From CAZGWJ01 sp964529445 (GTDB lineage Bacteria > Oederibacteriota > Muellerivitia > Muellerivitales > Muellerivitaceae), in NCBI GenBank assembly GCA_964529445.1, contig CAZGWJ010000001.1, positions 29,589 through 93,588 of the forward strand: DNA of 64,000 bases, written 5' to 3'. Positions 1-9,468 of the stretch are shown here, in pieces; position 1 is the first letter of the stretch; each line of letters starts with the position of its first letter. The notes under the pieces were generated by a model, which was given only the letters and a program-made list of their open reading frames with translations, was not told where the DNA came from and made no database searches. The translations under genes were made by a program, and so were the position numbers.

Positions 1-1956
1 CCGCTTCAGCGCGTCCGCGAGGATCTTGTAGGATATCCTGTAAAGATGGTCGTTCGGGTCCGATCCCAGGCGTCTTCTTTCAGCCCCCGCCAGGATCAGG
101 GCCTTCTCTGCAAGCACACTCACCAGCAGGGGATCACCCGATCGTGCCAGGAGCGCGATCATCTCGTCGAGATCCTCCCGGTTCGAGGATTGGTCAGCAC
201 GCAACAGTTGACGGTATACAAGCGTATTGAGCACCCGGTTCCCGTAGCACAGTTCGAGCAGATCATGGACGACGATTTTTGAAGAGGGTAAAACGATCAG
301 GGCGAGCGGGGGCGAGCCGTCCAGAGGCTCCCGGAGCCGGTAAAAACGGGCGTCCTTCCAGCGGATTTCAAGGAACTGTCGATAGTCCGCGTCTACGACC
401 AGGGCGATCCAATGGGTGTCGTCATCGGTTTTGCACGGATGTTCGGAACGGATGACCGGAAGTAAAAGTGCGGGATCGGCGGGTTTCGCGCGCAGATTTC
501 CCAGCAACCGTCCCGGCCCGTCGGAGGCGGACAATTCCTTCAGGATCTTCCAGACATCATGATCGGCAATGTTCCGTGCCCGGGCCACCCGGGGATCCCA
601 TCGGATCGTGGCATTCCGGTAGGGTCCGAAAAGCTGGACCAGGTCCACAACCGACGAGATGGCCAGGATGAGCGTCAATACGACCGGTGAGATCCGGAAC
701 GGGGGAACCCGGGACAGGAACCGATCCAGTCCCCATGCCGCCAGTCCCAGGGCGAGCAGGAAGGCCGGAAGGATCCGGAAGGGTTCGATCCCCCGGGCGA
801 GAATGCCCGGGATGAGGTAAAGAACGAAAAGACCCAATCCCAGGAGACGATGACGGCGGTGGAGAATGAACAAGAGGGCACCTTCCAAGAACAGGACGGC
901 CAGCATGGGATTCAGCAGGCCGCCCCAAAGGGGACCGTAATCCGTGGAATGCCCCGGGATCCCCGTGAGCAGGGTGCGGAGATAGCCGGAAATGTTGTGA
1001 AGGGATTCCGTCAGGGCTCGGGGATCCGAGAGGAGGATCTTGTCCCGGATGTGTCCACCGAAGCCCTCTTTCCAGGCGGCGTATCCGAAGAGGATCCAAC
1101 CGGGAAGGGAACCCAGGAACATCCGGATCCGGTTTCCCCGACGATCCGGATGGCCTTTGGTGAGCGTTCCAGCGAGGAGGCCGAAACTTACGACGATCCC
1201 GGGCCAGATGGCATAAGTTAAAAACCCCAAACTCCATGCGATCCCGATAGTCCAGGCGAGTCGCTTTCTTCGAGACGCGGAATTTTCCCGAGCATGAAGA
1301 CCGATTAGCGTCCAAGTGACCGTGAACAGGATGATAAAGGGAACGACCGGGAGGCAGAAACGTGAGATCAAAAGGGGCCAGATCCCAAAAGTCATGAATG
1401 TGGTGGCGATCAAGGCGGCTCGGACTCCCGCAAAGGGGCGGACCGCCAGGAATGCCAGGGGGAGGCATACGAAGGAAAGGACGACTTGAAAGGATCGCAT
1501 GGACTCGAGGCCCACTCCGAAAAGGGAAAACCATCCGGCCAGCATTGCGTGGAAAGCGGGCGGATGCTGGGCGAAACCATGAAAGAAGCGACCGTTCCAG
1601 CCGTCGATCGACCAGAGCTGCGAGATCAGGAGAGCCTCCGACTCGTCGCCGGTCGGCCATGGAAAAAAGGAGTGGAGTTGGAAGGATCGGGCGAACAGAC
1701 CGCCCAGAAGGAGGATCGACAGGACCCGGGCAACGGTCCTCGGATCGGTCGAAGTTGTTTTCGGCGAGGGAGGAGGCGGGCCCAACCTCAAACGCAGGAT
1801 ATAGATCAGGATGATCAGGGCCCAGAACGCGGCGACGAGGATCTTCGGCAGGTCCTGGGTCGCCAGGATCGTGAAAAGGATCAAGGTGATCGCGGGACGT
1901 GAGAATTCCTGGAACGGATGGACCGGAAGGGTGTCGAGGTGGCGGGTCGAGGACAT
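1..1956 (-). CDS. GT39-like polytopic membrane glycosyltransferase, paralogue 1 (3' end beyond window)
   Basis: The frame is open from the ATG at 1956 to the left edge (652 codons, no stop), so the C-terminus is missing. An in-frame TAG at 1966-1968 fixes the start. The protein has many hydrophobic segments to about residue 430 and then a soluble tail. Residues 98-125 hold a WPTGDES motif followed by GWNGRFF. The Asp104-Glu105 pair in the first extracytoplasmic loop is the catalytic hallmark of PMT_2/GT39 enzymes, which use polyprenyl-phosphate sugars. The next two genes share the same motif layout, so this is a tandem paralogue family. The acceptor and sugar are unknown. A strong leaderless promoter lies directly upstream. 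Confidence 0.8.
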   Translation of the reverse strand, partial: MSSTRHLDTLPVHPFQEFSRPAITLILFTILATQDLPKILVAAFWALIILIYILRLRLGPPPPSPKTTSTDPRTVARVLSILLLGGLFARSFQLHSFFPWPTGDESEALLISQLWSIDGWNGRFFHGFAQHPPAFHAMLAGWFSLFGVGLESMRSFQVVLSFVCLPLAFLAVRPFAGVRAALIATTFMTFGIWPLLISRFCLPVVPFIILFTVTWTLIGLHARENSASRRKRLAWTIGIAWSLGFLTYAIWPGIVVSFGLLAGTLTKGHPDRRGNRIRMFLGSLPGWILFGYAAWKEGFGGHIRDKILLSDPRALTESLHNISGYLRTLLTGIPGHSTDYGPLWGGLLNPMLAVLFLEGALLFILHRRHRLLGLGLFVLYLIPGILARGIEPFRILPAFLLALGLAAWGLDRFLSRVPPFRISPVVLTLILAISSVVDLVQLFGPYRNATIRWDPRVARARNIADHDVWKILKELSASDGPGRLLGNLRAKPADPALLLPVIRSEHPCKTDDDTHWIALVVDADYRQFLEIRWKDARFYRLREPLDGSPPLALIVLPSSKIVVHDLLELCYGNRVLNTLVYRQLLRADQSSNREDLDEMIALLARSGDPLLVSVLAEKALILAGAERRRLGSDPNDHLYRISYKILADALKR

Positions 1957-1962
1957 GATGCC

Positions 1963-1992
1963 AGTCTATCAAAAGGCGCGCCGGGGACCCAA
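1963..1992 (-). promoter_or_regulatory. Promoter of GT39-like paralogue 1, predicted leaderless
   Basis: On the minus strand TTGGGT (1992-1987), an 18-nt spacer and an extended -10 TGA-TAGACT (TAGACT at 1968-1963) are followed after exactly 6 nt by the ATG. Transcription would start at or next to the A of the ATG. No Shine-Dalgarno sequence lies in front of the start. Confidence 0.6.
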
Positions 1993-2037
1993 CGCATCGG
2001 ATTTATCGTGATCAGGATCCCGATTCGGGAAAAGGGA

Positions 2038-4155
2038 TCAACCCGGATCCCGGTAGTACTTCTCCAGTAATTGCAGGTTCTTGCGGGCCGGCGTCCGATC
2101 GATCGGCGCCGCCAGGGCACCCCGGAAGTAGGCCTGAGCGGCTTCCCGGTCGCCTCGACGGATGGCCAGGACGCCCAGTTCGTTCAAAAGGTGTGCGGCC
2201 GGATATCCCTCCTTCGCGGCTTGTTCATACGAGCGAACCATGGACTCGGGATCCCGATTGGCTCCGTGATTCAAGGCAAGCGATTCATGGACCAGGGAGG
2301 TCAGGAAGCGGTCGCGCGAAGCATCCTTTCGCAGCGACTCCAGGGAGCGAAGAATGCCCGTCCGGGGGCGTTCCACACCGCAGTTCAGGACCTGATGGGT
2401 GATTTTCTGGACCTGTCGATGGAAACGGCCCCACTGTTCCAGGGTCTCCCGGTTCCCGGGCTCCACGGGGAGGATTCCCAGGACCCACTCGCCGTCCGGA
2501 CGAGGTCGGTTCCAAGGGAGGATCTGCCAGCGGACCCCGGGGAAGCGATTGTCCAGGAACGGAAGATGATGGATGTTTACGATGAATGCCGCCCAGCGCA
2601 CTTCCACAGACCGATGGCGGGGGTTTTCCAGCGCGTCGAAGGGATGAACCGCCACGGAGAGGGTTTGGTCGTAGGGATCCGAATGCATTTGAGGCATGAT
2701 CCATCCCGGACCTTCCTTCGACGCCTTCGCGTGAAGGGTCCTGAACGCGGCCGCATACTCGCGGGAATAGTAGAAGTCCTCCTGGGAGGGATCTCGTTTG
2801 AAATAGGCGGGTTGAGCCACGAAAAGATGGTAGGCACTCATCGCGGCGCAAGCCGCGAGAAGCAACAGGATGACCGGGGTCCTTCGATTGGATGAAAGGG
2901 CGCGGATCGTGGCATCAAAAGAACAGGCGGCGACAGCCAGGACGAAGGGGATCGCCGCCGTGAGTCGGAAGGCTTCAAAATCCCGCGTCAGGAGTGCCGG
3001 CATCAGACTGATCACCAGCCCGGGCAACAGGAAACGCCGTGAGGGATGTTCTCGGTGGCGGATCAGAAGGACAAGACCCGCCAGAAAGAGGGCGCCGAGA
3101 AGGGGATCGAGCAGCCCCCCCCACATGGGTTTGAACGCGAAGAGGGGTGTTTCGACGCCCCAGAGAAGGCTTCCGAGATAGACGGCAATGCTGTGAAACC
3201 ACTCTCCCGCGTTACCCCGGCCGGATGCGAAACCGATCCGAGCCAGGTAACCGCCGTAACCGTCTAGAAAGGCCTGCCGGAGGATGGGGAGTGGCAGAAG
3301 GAAGGCGGGTAGGGCGAAGAGAAGGAGCGTCCGGCGTCTCGAGGGTGCATTTTGCGTCTCCACGAACAGCATCATCCCGGTCAGAAGCATCACGACGGGC
3401 CATCCCAGGTAGGAATAGAAACCGACCGCATTGCAAAGACCGAGGAGCAGGATCCAGCGCCCCCGGCGCGGTTCGGGCGAATTCCGCCAGGCACCCAAGA
3501 GGGCCAGGATGGCGAATTCCAGGAATAGGAAGAGAACCAGGTTGACTGCGGCGCGTCCCACGTGAAGGGGCCAGAAGGAGAAAGCGAGAAGAAGGGTGGC
3601 GATCCGGGCGGCCCTCGCATCCAGGAGGGTCCTGAAAGCCGGATAGGCGATGAAAAGGACTAGAATTGAGATCACGGAGGGAAAACCCCAGAGCGAAACC
3701 AGTGAGGGCTCGATGAAACGAAACCAGGCCATGAGAGCCCAGTGGGTCAGGGGCGGCAATTGGGTCACGCTGTACAGGAAACGGCCGTCCCATCCGTGAA
3801 CCGCCATGTGGGAAGCGATGAATCCGAAGAGTCCCTCGTCGAGATTGGGCCATGGATAGAGACGGGTCAGGTTCGCGATTCGCAGAAAGACGCCCAGTCC
3901 GATGGCTGCGATCCAGAAGGCATTGGAAGCGAGGAGAGGAGGGATCGGGATTCTCCGAATCCCGGTATCCAGGCGGACCCTCCAGAATCGGAGAAGGATG
4001 AACAGAACGACGAGGGGAGCGACCATGGGGCGTATCCCGAGCGGGAGAGGAACATGCGCGAGAAGAGCCAGGAGCGACGCGGAGATCACCAAGGTGCCGA
4101 GGGGAGAAACGGGTGACAGGATTCCCCGAAGGTGAACGATAGGTCTGAAAATCAT
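2038..4155 (-). CDS. GT39-like polytopic membrane glycosyltransferase, paralogue 2, with TPR-like tail
   Basis: This 705-residue membrane protein has about ten to twelve hydrophobic helices. Asp106-Glu107 in PWPNLDEGLFGF, followed by GWDGRFLYSVTQLPPL, is the GT39/PMT_2 first-loop signature. By family analogy it would move a sugar from a polyprenyl-phosphate donor to an acceptor on the outer face of the membrane. The last 60 residues (LAIRRGDREAAQAYFRGAL) resemble a TPR unit, which suggests a protein partner. It lies between two paralogues on the same strand. The 155-nt gap to the next gene and its own promoter argue for separate transcription. Substrate is not inferable. Confidence 0.82.
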   Translation of the reverse strand: MIFRPIVHLRGILSPVSPLGTLVISASLLALLAHVPLPLGIRPMVAPLVVLFILLRFWRVRLDTGIRRIPIPPLLASNAFWIAAIGLGVFLRIANLTRLYPWPNLDEGLFGFIASHMAVHGWDGRFLYSVTQLPPLTHWALMAWFRFIEPSLVSLWGFPSVISILVLFIAYPAFRTLLDARAARIATLLLAFSFWPLHVGRAAVNLVLFLFLEFAILALLGAWRNSPEPRRGRWILLLGLCNAVGFYSYLGWPVVMLLTGMMLFVETQNAPSRRRTLLLFALPAFLLPLPILRQAFLDGYGGYLARIGFASGRGNAGEWFHSIAVYLGSLLWGVETPLFAFKPMWGGLLDPLLGALFLAGLVLLIRHREHPSRRFLLPGLVISLMPALLTRDFEAFRLTAAIPFVLAVAACSFDATIRALSSNRRTPVILLLLAACAAMSAYHLFVAQPAYFKRDPSQEDFYYSREYAAAFRTLHAKASKEGPGWIMPQMHSDPYDQTLSVAVHPFDALENPRHRSVEVRWAAFIVNIHHLPFLDNRFPGVRWQILPWNRPRPDGEWVLGILPVEPGNRETLEQWGRFHRQVQKITHQVLNCGVERPRTGILRSLESLRKDASRDRFLTSLVHESLALNHGANRDPESMVRSYEQAAKEGYPAAHLLNELGVLAIRRGDREAAQAYFRGALAAPIDRTPARKNLQLLEKYYRDPG

Positions 4156-4161
4156 GAGGTC

Positions 4162-4170
4162 AGTTTATCA
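4162..4170 (-). promoter_or_regulatory. Extended -10 of GT39-like paralogue 2, predicted leaderless
   Basis: TGA-TAAACT on the minus strand (TAAACT at 4167-4162) stands exactly 6 nt before the ATG, the same spacing as in the two paralogues. No good -35 box is visible. An extended -10 can work without one. Confidence 0.5.
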
Positions 4171-4310
4171 AAGCCGTCTGTGAGCCGCCAGCCGGTATTC
4201 CTTGACCCTCCGGGATGACGAGCCGAGCTTTTTTACCCCTCCAGGCCGACATCCATGCGTCGGGATGGGATTTCAAGGGGGACGAGTCCACCTCAGTCCG
4301 GGGCATCCAT

Positions 4311-6221
4311 TCAGTTCCGTGGATCGGAGGTCACTCGCCGGTATACCTCCCGAAGGAAAGCGTCCCCTTCGAAAAGCCGACGATTGGCCACCAGATCCTC
4401 AAGGTGTCGCTTCCGGACGCTCGCGGGGCTTGCCCCGAGGTCCATGTCCTCGAGTCTTGTCCGATAAAGGTGCTGAAGGAAGCTCTCGGCGGCAAGAAGC
4501 CGGTTCAAACGCCCCCGGTCGATCTGATCCATCGAGAAGATGGCGATTCCCTTGGGGCGATCGCTCCCATCGGTGGACGAAGGCAGGGGGATCCGACGGC
4601 AATCCGGAGAAAGCCCCTTGAGCAGCGGGTACAAGTCGTCGTCCGTGAGGAAAGCGGCCCAAACGGCATGATCCAGTTGCGTGCCGGGTTTGGACAGGAT
4701 ATTCCAGGGCCGCGAGAGGACCTGAAGGGAGGGATTCATGGAGGAAAAGGAAACCGGGTCCGAAGTGTCCAATCGCAGGAACAACATACCCATTCCGTGG
4801 TCCCGAGCGTGATCCTGGAGCAAGCGGAAGGTGTACAAGTCCTCGATCCGACGCTGCCCCTCCCACCGCTGGGGGTCCGTGGCCCAGGCCCGGGCGGGTC
4901 CCCAGAGATGGAAGAGATTCAGCCCGGAGGATAGAACCAGCAGGAATACCAGCGCATAGGTCGGGCGCTGGGTCGTTGCACCCAGCACGCGAAGGCCGCG
5001 ATAAAGGAAGAAACAGGTCAGGGGTTGAAGGTGCGCCAACCGGGTGAAATTGACGCCGCTCGTGAGGAACACAGGGAGGAGCAGGAGCGGGAACAGAAGG
5101 AGCATGAACAAATGGCCGGGATCCTTCCGGCGGCGGAAGGAATCGGCAAGGCCCGAAAGAAAGAACGCCAACTCGATCGGATTGAGAAGACCGCCCCAGG
5201 CGGGGCCATACCGGAAAGAATCGACGGGATTCGTCGCGAAAGCCGCAAGGTACGAGAAGCGCGCCAAAAAATCATAGGGATCCGCCGGGAGGGTCAGCAT
5301 GTTCATCAGGTGTCCGCGATAGGCACCTCGGAAGGCAAGGATCAGCAGGGGAACCAGGAACAGAAGGGGGATCCCGACGAGCCAGGGAATGCTCCTGCGG
5401 ATGGACGCGTCCTTCAGGCGGTGACGGTAGGCCAGGAGTGCCGCGACAAGGACGGCGGGCACGATCCAGGACCAGCTGAAGAAGGTGAGGAAACCCGCAC
5501 CAAGACAGATTCCCAAGAGCAGCATCCACCCTGTCCGTCCCCACCTTCCGCTTGTCGAGATGAATACCGTCAGGAAGCCGCAGAGACATTCCCAGAAGAG
5601 GAGCAGGACGTAGGGATGCGAATGACGTCCGGGGAGAAGGGACCAATACCCGAGGGCCGTCCAAGCCAGGACGCCCAGGAAGGCGTTCATCCCTCCCAGG
5701 CGGCTTGCGGTGGCGGCTGTCAACCCCCAAGCACCCGCGACGAGAAGCGCCGGAAACAGCCAAAGCGAGAAGGGGGAAGGTCCGAGGAACCGGAAGAAGA
5801 GGGCTTGGATCCAGATGAAGAGGGGCGGTAGCGAGGAATAGAAGTAGTGGAAACGTCCATCCCAACCCTCGATGTTATCGAGCGCATAGAGCCCGTGGAT
5901 CCCTTCGTCATAAAGCGGCCAAGCCGAATAACCGGTTACGTTCCAGAACCGTGCAAGCAGACCCGCGATCAGAAGAATGGCGAACAGGATTCCGGGGCGC
6001 CCGACGGGAAAGAGGGGCTTATTGGGCGATTCCCGAAGTGGAAGGGGATGGATTGCCAGCAGCAGGACGAAGAACAGGAGGATCGACGAAAGGAATACCT
6101 TGGGAAGGTATCCCAAGCTTGGATAGGCGATGAACGTGCTGATCGCGATCAGGACGGCCAGTGCGGTCCGGGAGAAGCGCCGGTCTTCGAGGGAGACCGC
6201 GGTGACAGGACGAGGGGTCAT
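4311..6221 (-). CDS. GT39-like polytopic membrane glycosyltransferase, paralogue 3
   Basis: The protein has 636 residues and multiple transmembrane helices. Asp105-Glu106 lies in WPLYDEGIHG, followed by GWDGRFHYFYSSLPPLF, the same first-loop signature as its two neighbours. The C-terminal 150 residues are soluble and rich in Arg, Asp and Leu. It is predicted to be an inner-membrane, polyprenyl-phosphate-dependent glycosyltransferase acting on the periplasmic side. It may be the first transcribed member of the trio, but each member has its own promoter. The sugar and the acceptor cannot be told from sequence. Confidence 0.82.
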   Translation of the reverse strand: MTPRPVTAVSLEDRRFSRTALAVLIAISTFIAYPSLGYLPKVFLSSILLFFVLLLAIHPLPLRESPNKPLFPVGRPGILFAILLIAGLLARFWNVTGYSAWPLYDEGIHGLYALDNIEGWDGRFHYFYSSLPPLFIWIQALFFRFLGPSPFSLWLFPALLVAGAWGLTAATASRLGGMNAFLGVLAWTALGYWSLLPGRHSHPYVLLLFWECLCGFLTVFISTSGRWGRTGWMLLLGICLGAGFLTFFSWSWIVPAVLVAALLAYRHRLKDASIRRSIPWLVGIPLLFLVPLLILAFRGAYRGHLMNMLTLPADPYDFLARFSYLAAFATNPVDSFRYGPAWGGLLNPIELAFFLSGLADSFRRRKDPGHLFMLLLFPLLLLPVFLTSGVNFTRLAHLQPLTCFFLYRGLRVLGATTQRPTYALVFLLVLSSGLNLFHLWGPARAWATDPQRWEGQRRIEDLYTFRLLQDHARDHGMGMLFLRLDTSDPVSFSSMNPSLQVLSRPWNILSKPGTQLDHAVWAAFLTDDDLYPLLKGLSPDCRRIPLPSSTDGSDRPKGIAIFSMDQIDRGRLNRLLAAESFLQHLYRTRLEDMDLGASPASVRKRHLEDLVANRRLFEGDAFLREVYRRVTSDPRN

Positions 6222-6227
6222 GCCGGC

Positions 6228-6256
6228 AGTCTAGCAAACGAGACCCGCGTCTTCAA
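6228..6256 (-). promoter_or_regulatory. Promoter of GT39-like paralogue 3, predicted leaderless
   Basis: On the minus strand TTGAAG (6256-6251), a 17-nt spacer and TGC-TAGACT (TAGACT at 6233-6228) are followed by 6 nt and the ATG at 6221. This is a near-consensus sigma70-type promoter placed so that the transcript would begin at the start codon. Confidence 0.65.
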
Positions 6257-6275
6257 ACGGGGACGTCCAAGCCCA

Positions 6276-7805
6276 TCAGGGCTGAAGCGATCGAGGCGGG
6301 CATTCCAGGAAACGGTAGGGTGTTCGCACGTCCGAGATGTAATGTCGGTTGGGAAGGGGCGGCAGTTCCGCGCCGAAGTCCCGCGTCAGGATCGCCCGGA
6401 AGAGGTTGACGGGAGTCAGGTCCTGGGGCAGTTGGATTCGGGACCCGGCGGGAGGGCGCACGGCGAGGAGAATCCCGAAACGTTCGAAGCGGTCCGTTCT
6501 CGCCGGGTCGTAGTGGAAGGTGAGCGAATCCGGACCGTGATCCGCCTGGAGCACGATGTAGCAAGGGGGAAGGGCGCTCGTCAGGGTCCGGTCGAGGAAC
6601 CGGTCGAGGAGGCGATTCAAGTAGGCAAGCTGTTCCCGGTATCGTTTCCGGTGCTCCTCCGGGCTTAACAAACCCGGGCGGATCAGGTCACTGCCGCTGT
6701 TCATGAAGTCTCCGGGCGTGTTGCCGGGGAACCTCCCCTCCGCGTCGAAAACGAATGGTGGATGAGGACACACGATATGGGCCAGGATGAACTGGGGACC
6801 CGGGTTGTGGGAAAGGGTCTCCAAGGCGCGGAAAGCCCCCAGGACGCGGGCATGATGAGTGCGGAACGGAGAAAGCGATTCCGATCCCAGCATTCGCGCC
6901 ACGGCGGGCAGGGGTGTCCATTGGACCCAACCCGATTCGAACTCGTTCAGGACGGATCCGGTCCGCACATAGAGGTCCGCGTCCTTTAATTCGGTCAATT
7001 CGTATCCCGATTCCAGCGCGACGAACCGGTATCCGCGTTCCTGGAGCATTCGTCGGACCCGGCTGTTGGACAGGAGGGGTTTGATGAAAATGAGATCCGA
7101 TGCGTTGCCGAACGTTTTCTTCAGGGTGTCCAAGTATCCCATGTTCAGGGAGGAGGTAAGGGAGAGGACCGTGTGGGAATAGTTGGTTCGTGCATGGCGC
7201 GCGACCTGGAAACCGCGCTTCTCAAGGTCCTGGAGGAACGGCTCGTTCTCGAATTGGTAGATCTGTCTCAGGACATCCTGGCGTCCATACCCGTCCAGAA
7301 CGATGTAAAGGATGTTCGGGGCATGTCCCCTGTCCACGGGAAGCGTTCCGGCGGAAGCGTCCGTCTTCTTCGGGGGCGTGGACGGGTTTGGGAACGCGTG
7401 GGGGATGAAAATCAGGAGTTGGATCAGCCCCAGGATGGCTCCGGTGACGGTCAAGGCGCGCCCGAGAGGGGGCACGCGCTTGGGACTCCAAGTGCGCAAA
7501 AGGACGATGATCAGGAGGCAACCCCAGATGACCAGGGACCAGATTCCGGGCGGATGGGACGGGGAGTGGGGCACCAACAAGGTGGAGGGAGGACCGAGAT
7601 AGAAAAGGAGCCACCAAGCGGAGAGGATCGCACCGCAACGGTCGTCAGGGAGTCGTCGTCTCAGCAGGGCGTAAAGAAGTCCATGTAGGAAAACGAGCAG
7701 GAGCAGGGGTCGTCCCAACACGGAGGGGGGGAAATAGCCGGCGTTCCTCGAGTATAGATGAAGGAGCGGGGCGATCGCCCATCCGAAGGATTGGAGCCCG
7801 GCCAT
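6276..7805 (-). CDS. Membrane-anchored sulfatase/alkaline-phosphatase superfamily protein
   Basis: The protein has 509 residues. About four hydrophobic segments fill residues 1-140, followed by a periplasmic catalytic domain. ILYIVLDGYGR (residues 165-175, Asp171) is the first metal-binding strand of the alkaline phosphatase superfamily. NYSHTVLSLTSS (from residue 209) carries the candidate Thr nucleophile. QADHGPDS supplies the Asp-His pair late in the domain. Members of this architecture transfer phosphoethanolamine or phosphoglycerol, or hydrolyse esters, on envelope glycans. The start ATG overlaps the stop of the upstream methyltransferase as TGATG, so the two are translationally coupled. 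There is no Cys in the sulfatase-type C-x-P-S-R motif, so true sulfatase activity is unlikely. Confidence 0.8.
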   Translation of the reverse strand: MAGLQSFGWAIAPLLHLYSRNAGYFPPSVLGRPLLLLVFLHGLLYALLRRRLPDDRCGAILSAWWLLFYLGPPSTLLVPHSPSHPPGIWSLVIWGCLLIIVLLRTWSPKRVPPLGRALTVTGAILGLIQLLIFIPHAFPNPSTPPKKTDASAGTLPVDRGHAPNILYIVLDGYGRQDVLRQIYQFENEPFLQDLEKRGFQVARHARTNYSHTVLSLTSSLNMGYLDTLKKTFGNASDLIFIKPLLSNSRVRRMLQERGYRFVALESGYELTELKDADLYVRTGSVLNEFESGWVQWTPLPAVARMLGSESLSPFRTHHARVLGAFRALETLSHNPGPQFILAHIVCPHPPFVFDAEGRFPGNTPGDFMNSGSDLIRPGLLSPEEHRKRYREQLAYLNRLLDRFLDRTLTSALPPCYIVLQADHGPDSLTFHYDPARTDRFERFGILLAVRPPAGSRIQLPQDLTPVNLFRAILTRDFGAELPPLPNRHYISDVRTPYRFLECPPRSLQP

Positions 7806-9193
7806 CAGGAAAGGACCCCTTTGTGCACCATCCGGTAAAGGATCCGTTCACTGGAGCAGAGGCGGACCTTCTCCAAGATCCGGAACGAGCGGCTAAAGAC
7901 CTGCTCAAGGTGATCGGAACGATAGGGGGCCAGCAGCGATCCGCGGCCGGCGGCCATGGCTCTTACCTGGGGATCGTCAGGACCTGGGAATTCCAGGATA
8001 AGACGACGGCCGCACAGGGCGAAGAAATCGGCTTGCCGATCCAGGGGAACAAGCGAGGAGAAGGTTAGATGATGGACCAGTGCGAGGGCGAGCGCCATGT
8101 CCGCGGGTCCGCGATCGAAGAGAGAAGACCTTTCTCGGCCGATCCAACCCTGCGCGGGACTCGGGTTCGACAGGTCCATCCACAGGGGAAGAACATTGCG
8201 CACACCCTGTCGACGCACACGTTCCCAGAGGCGCTCGACGGAACCGTGGTCCGAATCGAGGGCGAGGACGAAAGATGCGTCGCTCGCGGCCGTCAAGCTG
8301 AAATCCCCGGTGTTGGAGCCGAGGTCCCAGAGGACACCGGGAGAGGAATCCCGGATCCAGGATTCCACGACCCGGCGCTTTTTCTCAACCGCCTCCGGGG
8401 GATAGGGTAGGTTCTGAGAGTAGTCCGACCAGTGAGTATCCGCAGAAGGAGGCCTCATGCGGCGAATTCCGCGGTTCAGATCGTCCAAGAGCCCACGAAG
8501 CATGGTCTCGCTCATCCGGGGAGGAGGAGCGGTTCGGCCGGGTTTCAGGGGCCGGTTCTCGACACGGGCTTGCAGGTGAAGGTGTCCTGCCAGGAAGGGG
8601 TCGAATCGGCTCAGGAAAGGCAGGGCGCGCGACACTTCCCGCAGGTCGAATCCATCCATGCGCGAACGGAAGTAGAGGCCCCAACCGGAATGGATCCGGC
8701 TCATGGCGGCGAGCGTGGCTAAGAAATGACGGCAGAACTGGCGGTAGGCCACCCAGGGTTCGGATCGGGGGCAGAATTCGAAGGAGAGCGTGTCGATCCA
8801 GAGGGGGACACCTTCGTGGAATTGAACGTTGTATGCACTCGCATCTTTGAGGATCATTTCGTACTTTCGCGCCCGTACGGCCAAGTCCAATGTCAGAAGG
8901 GCGGCCTCCTTCCACTGGCTGAAGCACCATTCGTAAGGGTGGGAGACGAAGCGGAGGGGTTCAGGCTCCAGGACTGCGGCGGCTTCCGTTTCGAAGGGAA
9001 AAGGCTTGTCGAGGACACGATGAGGTATGAGGGATCGGCTTTCAAAAAGCGACGTCTGGAGGCCGCTGGTTTCCATGTGTTTCAGGTGCGAGAGGTGGGA
9101 TGCGTCCACAACCCGGTAGGGGCGCGAGAGATGGATCACGATCCCGCCCGCAGGATCGCGGAAGGAGGCGGGATGAGCCGGAGGGTTGTTCAA
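7805..9193 (-). CDS. NoeA-like SAM-dependent methyltransferase
   Basis: The C-terminal half is a class I methyltransferase: DLGSNTGDF at residues 290-298 is the SAM-binding loop. The N-terminal half carries DASAYNVQF (117-125) and WIDTLSFE (132-139), which I recognise from the NoeA-type family first described for host-specific nodulation. I chose the TTG at 9193 because it overlaps the upstream stop as TTGA and follows GAGGAAAA. An ATG at 9235 is in frame but has no ribosome-binding site. The gene is coupled to a small membrane gene upstream and the sulfatase-like gene downstream, a likely three-gene envelope unit. The substrate is unknown. Confidence 0.78.
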   Translation of the reverse strand: MNNPPAHPASFRDPAGGIVIHLSRPYRVVDASHLSHLKHMETSGLQTSLFESRSLIPHRVLDKPFPFETEAAAVLEPEPLRFVSHPYEWCFSQWKEAALLTLDLAVRARKYEMILKDASAYNVQFHEGVPLWIDTLSFEFCPRSEPWVAYRQFCRHFLATLAAMSRIHSGWGLYFRSRMDGFDLREVSRALPFLSRFDPFLAGHLHLQARVENRPLKPGRTAPPPRMSETMLRGLLDDLNRGIRRMRPPSADTHWSDYSQNLPYPPEAVEKKRRVVESWIRDSSPGVLWDLGSNTGDFSLTAASDASFVLALDSDHGSVERLWERVRRQGVRNVLPLWMDLSNPSPAQGWIGRERSSLFDRGPADMALALALVHHLTFSSLVPLDRQADFFALCGRRLILEFPGPDDPQVRAMAAGRGSLLAPYRSDHLEQVFSRSFRILEKVRLCSSERILYRMVHKGVLS

Positions 9194-9408
9194 GGCTTTT
9201 TCCTCGGGGTCCTCCGGAAGATATCCTTGATCCATTCGATGCCCCGAGCCAGCGTGGAACGCAGCGCGAACATCAGGCCCGCCAGCAGTCCGATCAGGAC
9301 CTGGATCATGTAGCTTCCCGATCCCGGATCCAGGTAGGCAGCGGCTTCACCAGGGAAGATCCACAGGAGTGCGGCGAATGCCAGGAACCGTCTCGGGCCT
9401 TGGGACAT
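9190..9408 (-). CDS. Small membrane protein with YLDPGSGS motif
   Basis: A protein of 72 residues starting at the ATG at 9408, which follows GGGGAGG with an 8-nt spacer. An upstream GTG at 9447 is in frame but lacks such a site. It has a signal-like hydrophobic stretch, then AAAYLDPGSGSYMIQ, a second hydrophobic helix and a basic tail (RRTPRKKP). Short proteins with a YLDPGSGS-type motif often accompany NoeA-like methyltransferases. Here the stop overlaps the methyltransferase start. Function is unknown; a role as membrane anchor or partner is inference. Confidence 0.75.
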   Translation of the reverse strand: MSQGPRRFLAFAALLWIFPGEAAAYLDPGSGSYMIQVLIGLLAGLMFALRSTLARGIEWIKDIFRRTPRKKP

Positions 9409-9468
9409 GGGGTGTGCCTCCCCGCGTTTTTGTTGAAAACCCTTCACGTGCGAACGATCGATGTTGGC

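Noticed and set aside
557..1972. Long minus-strand open frame of 471 codons
   Set aside because: It is a shadow. The overlapping frame starting at 1956 gives a coherent membrane protein with the GT39 motif and continues to the window edge.
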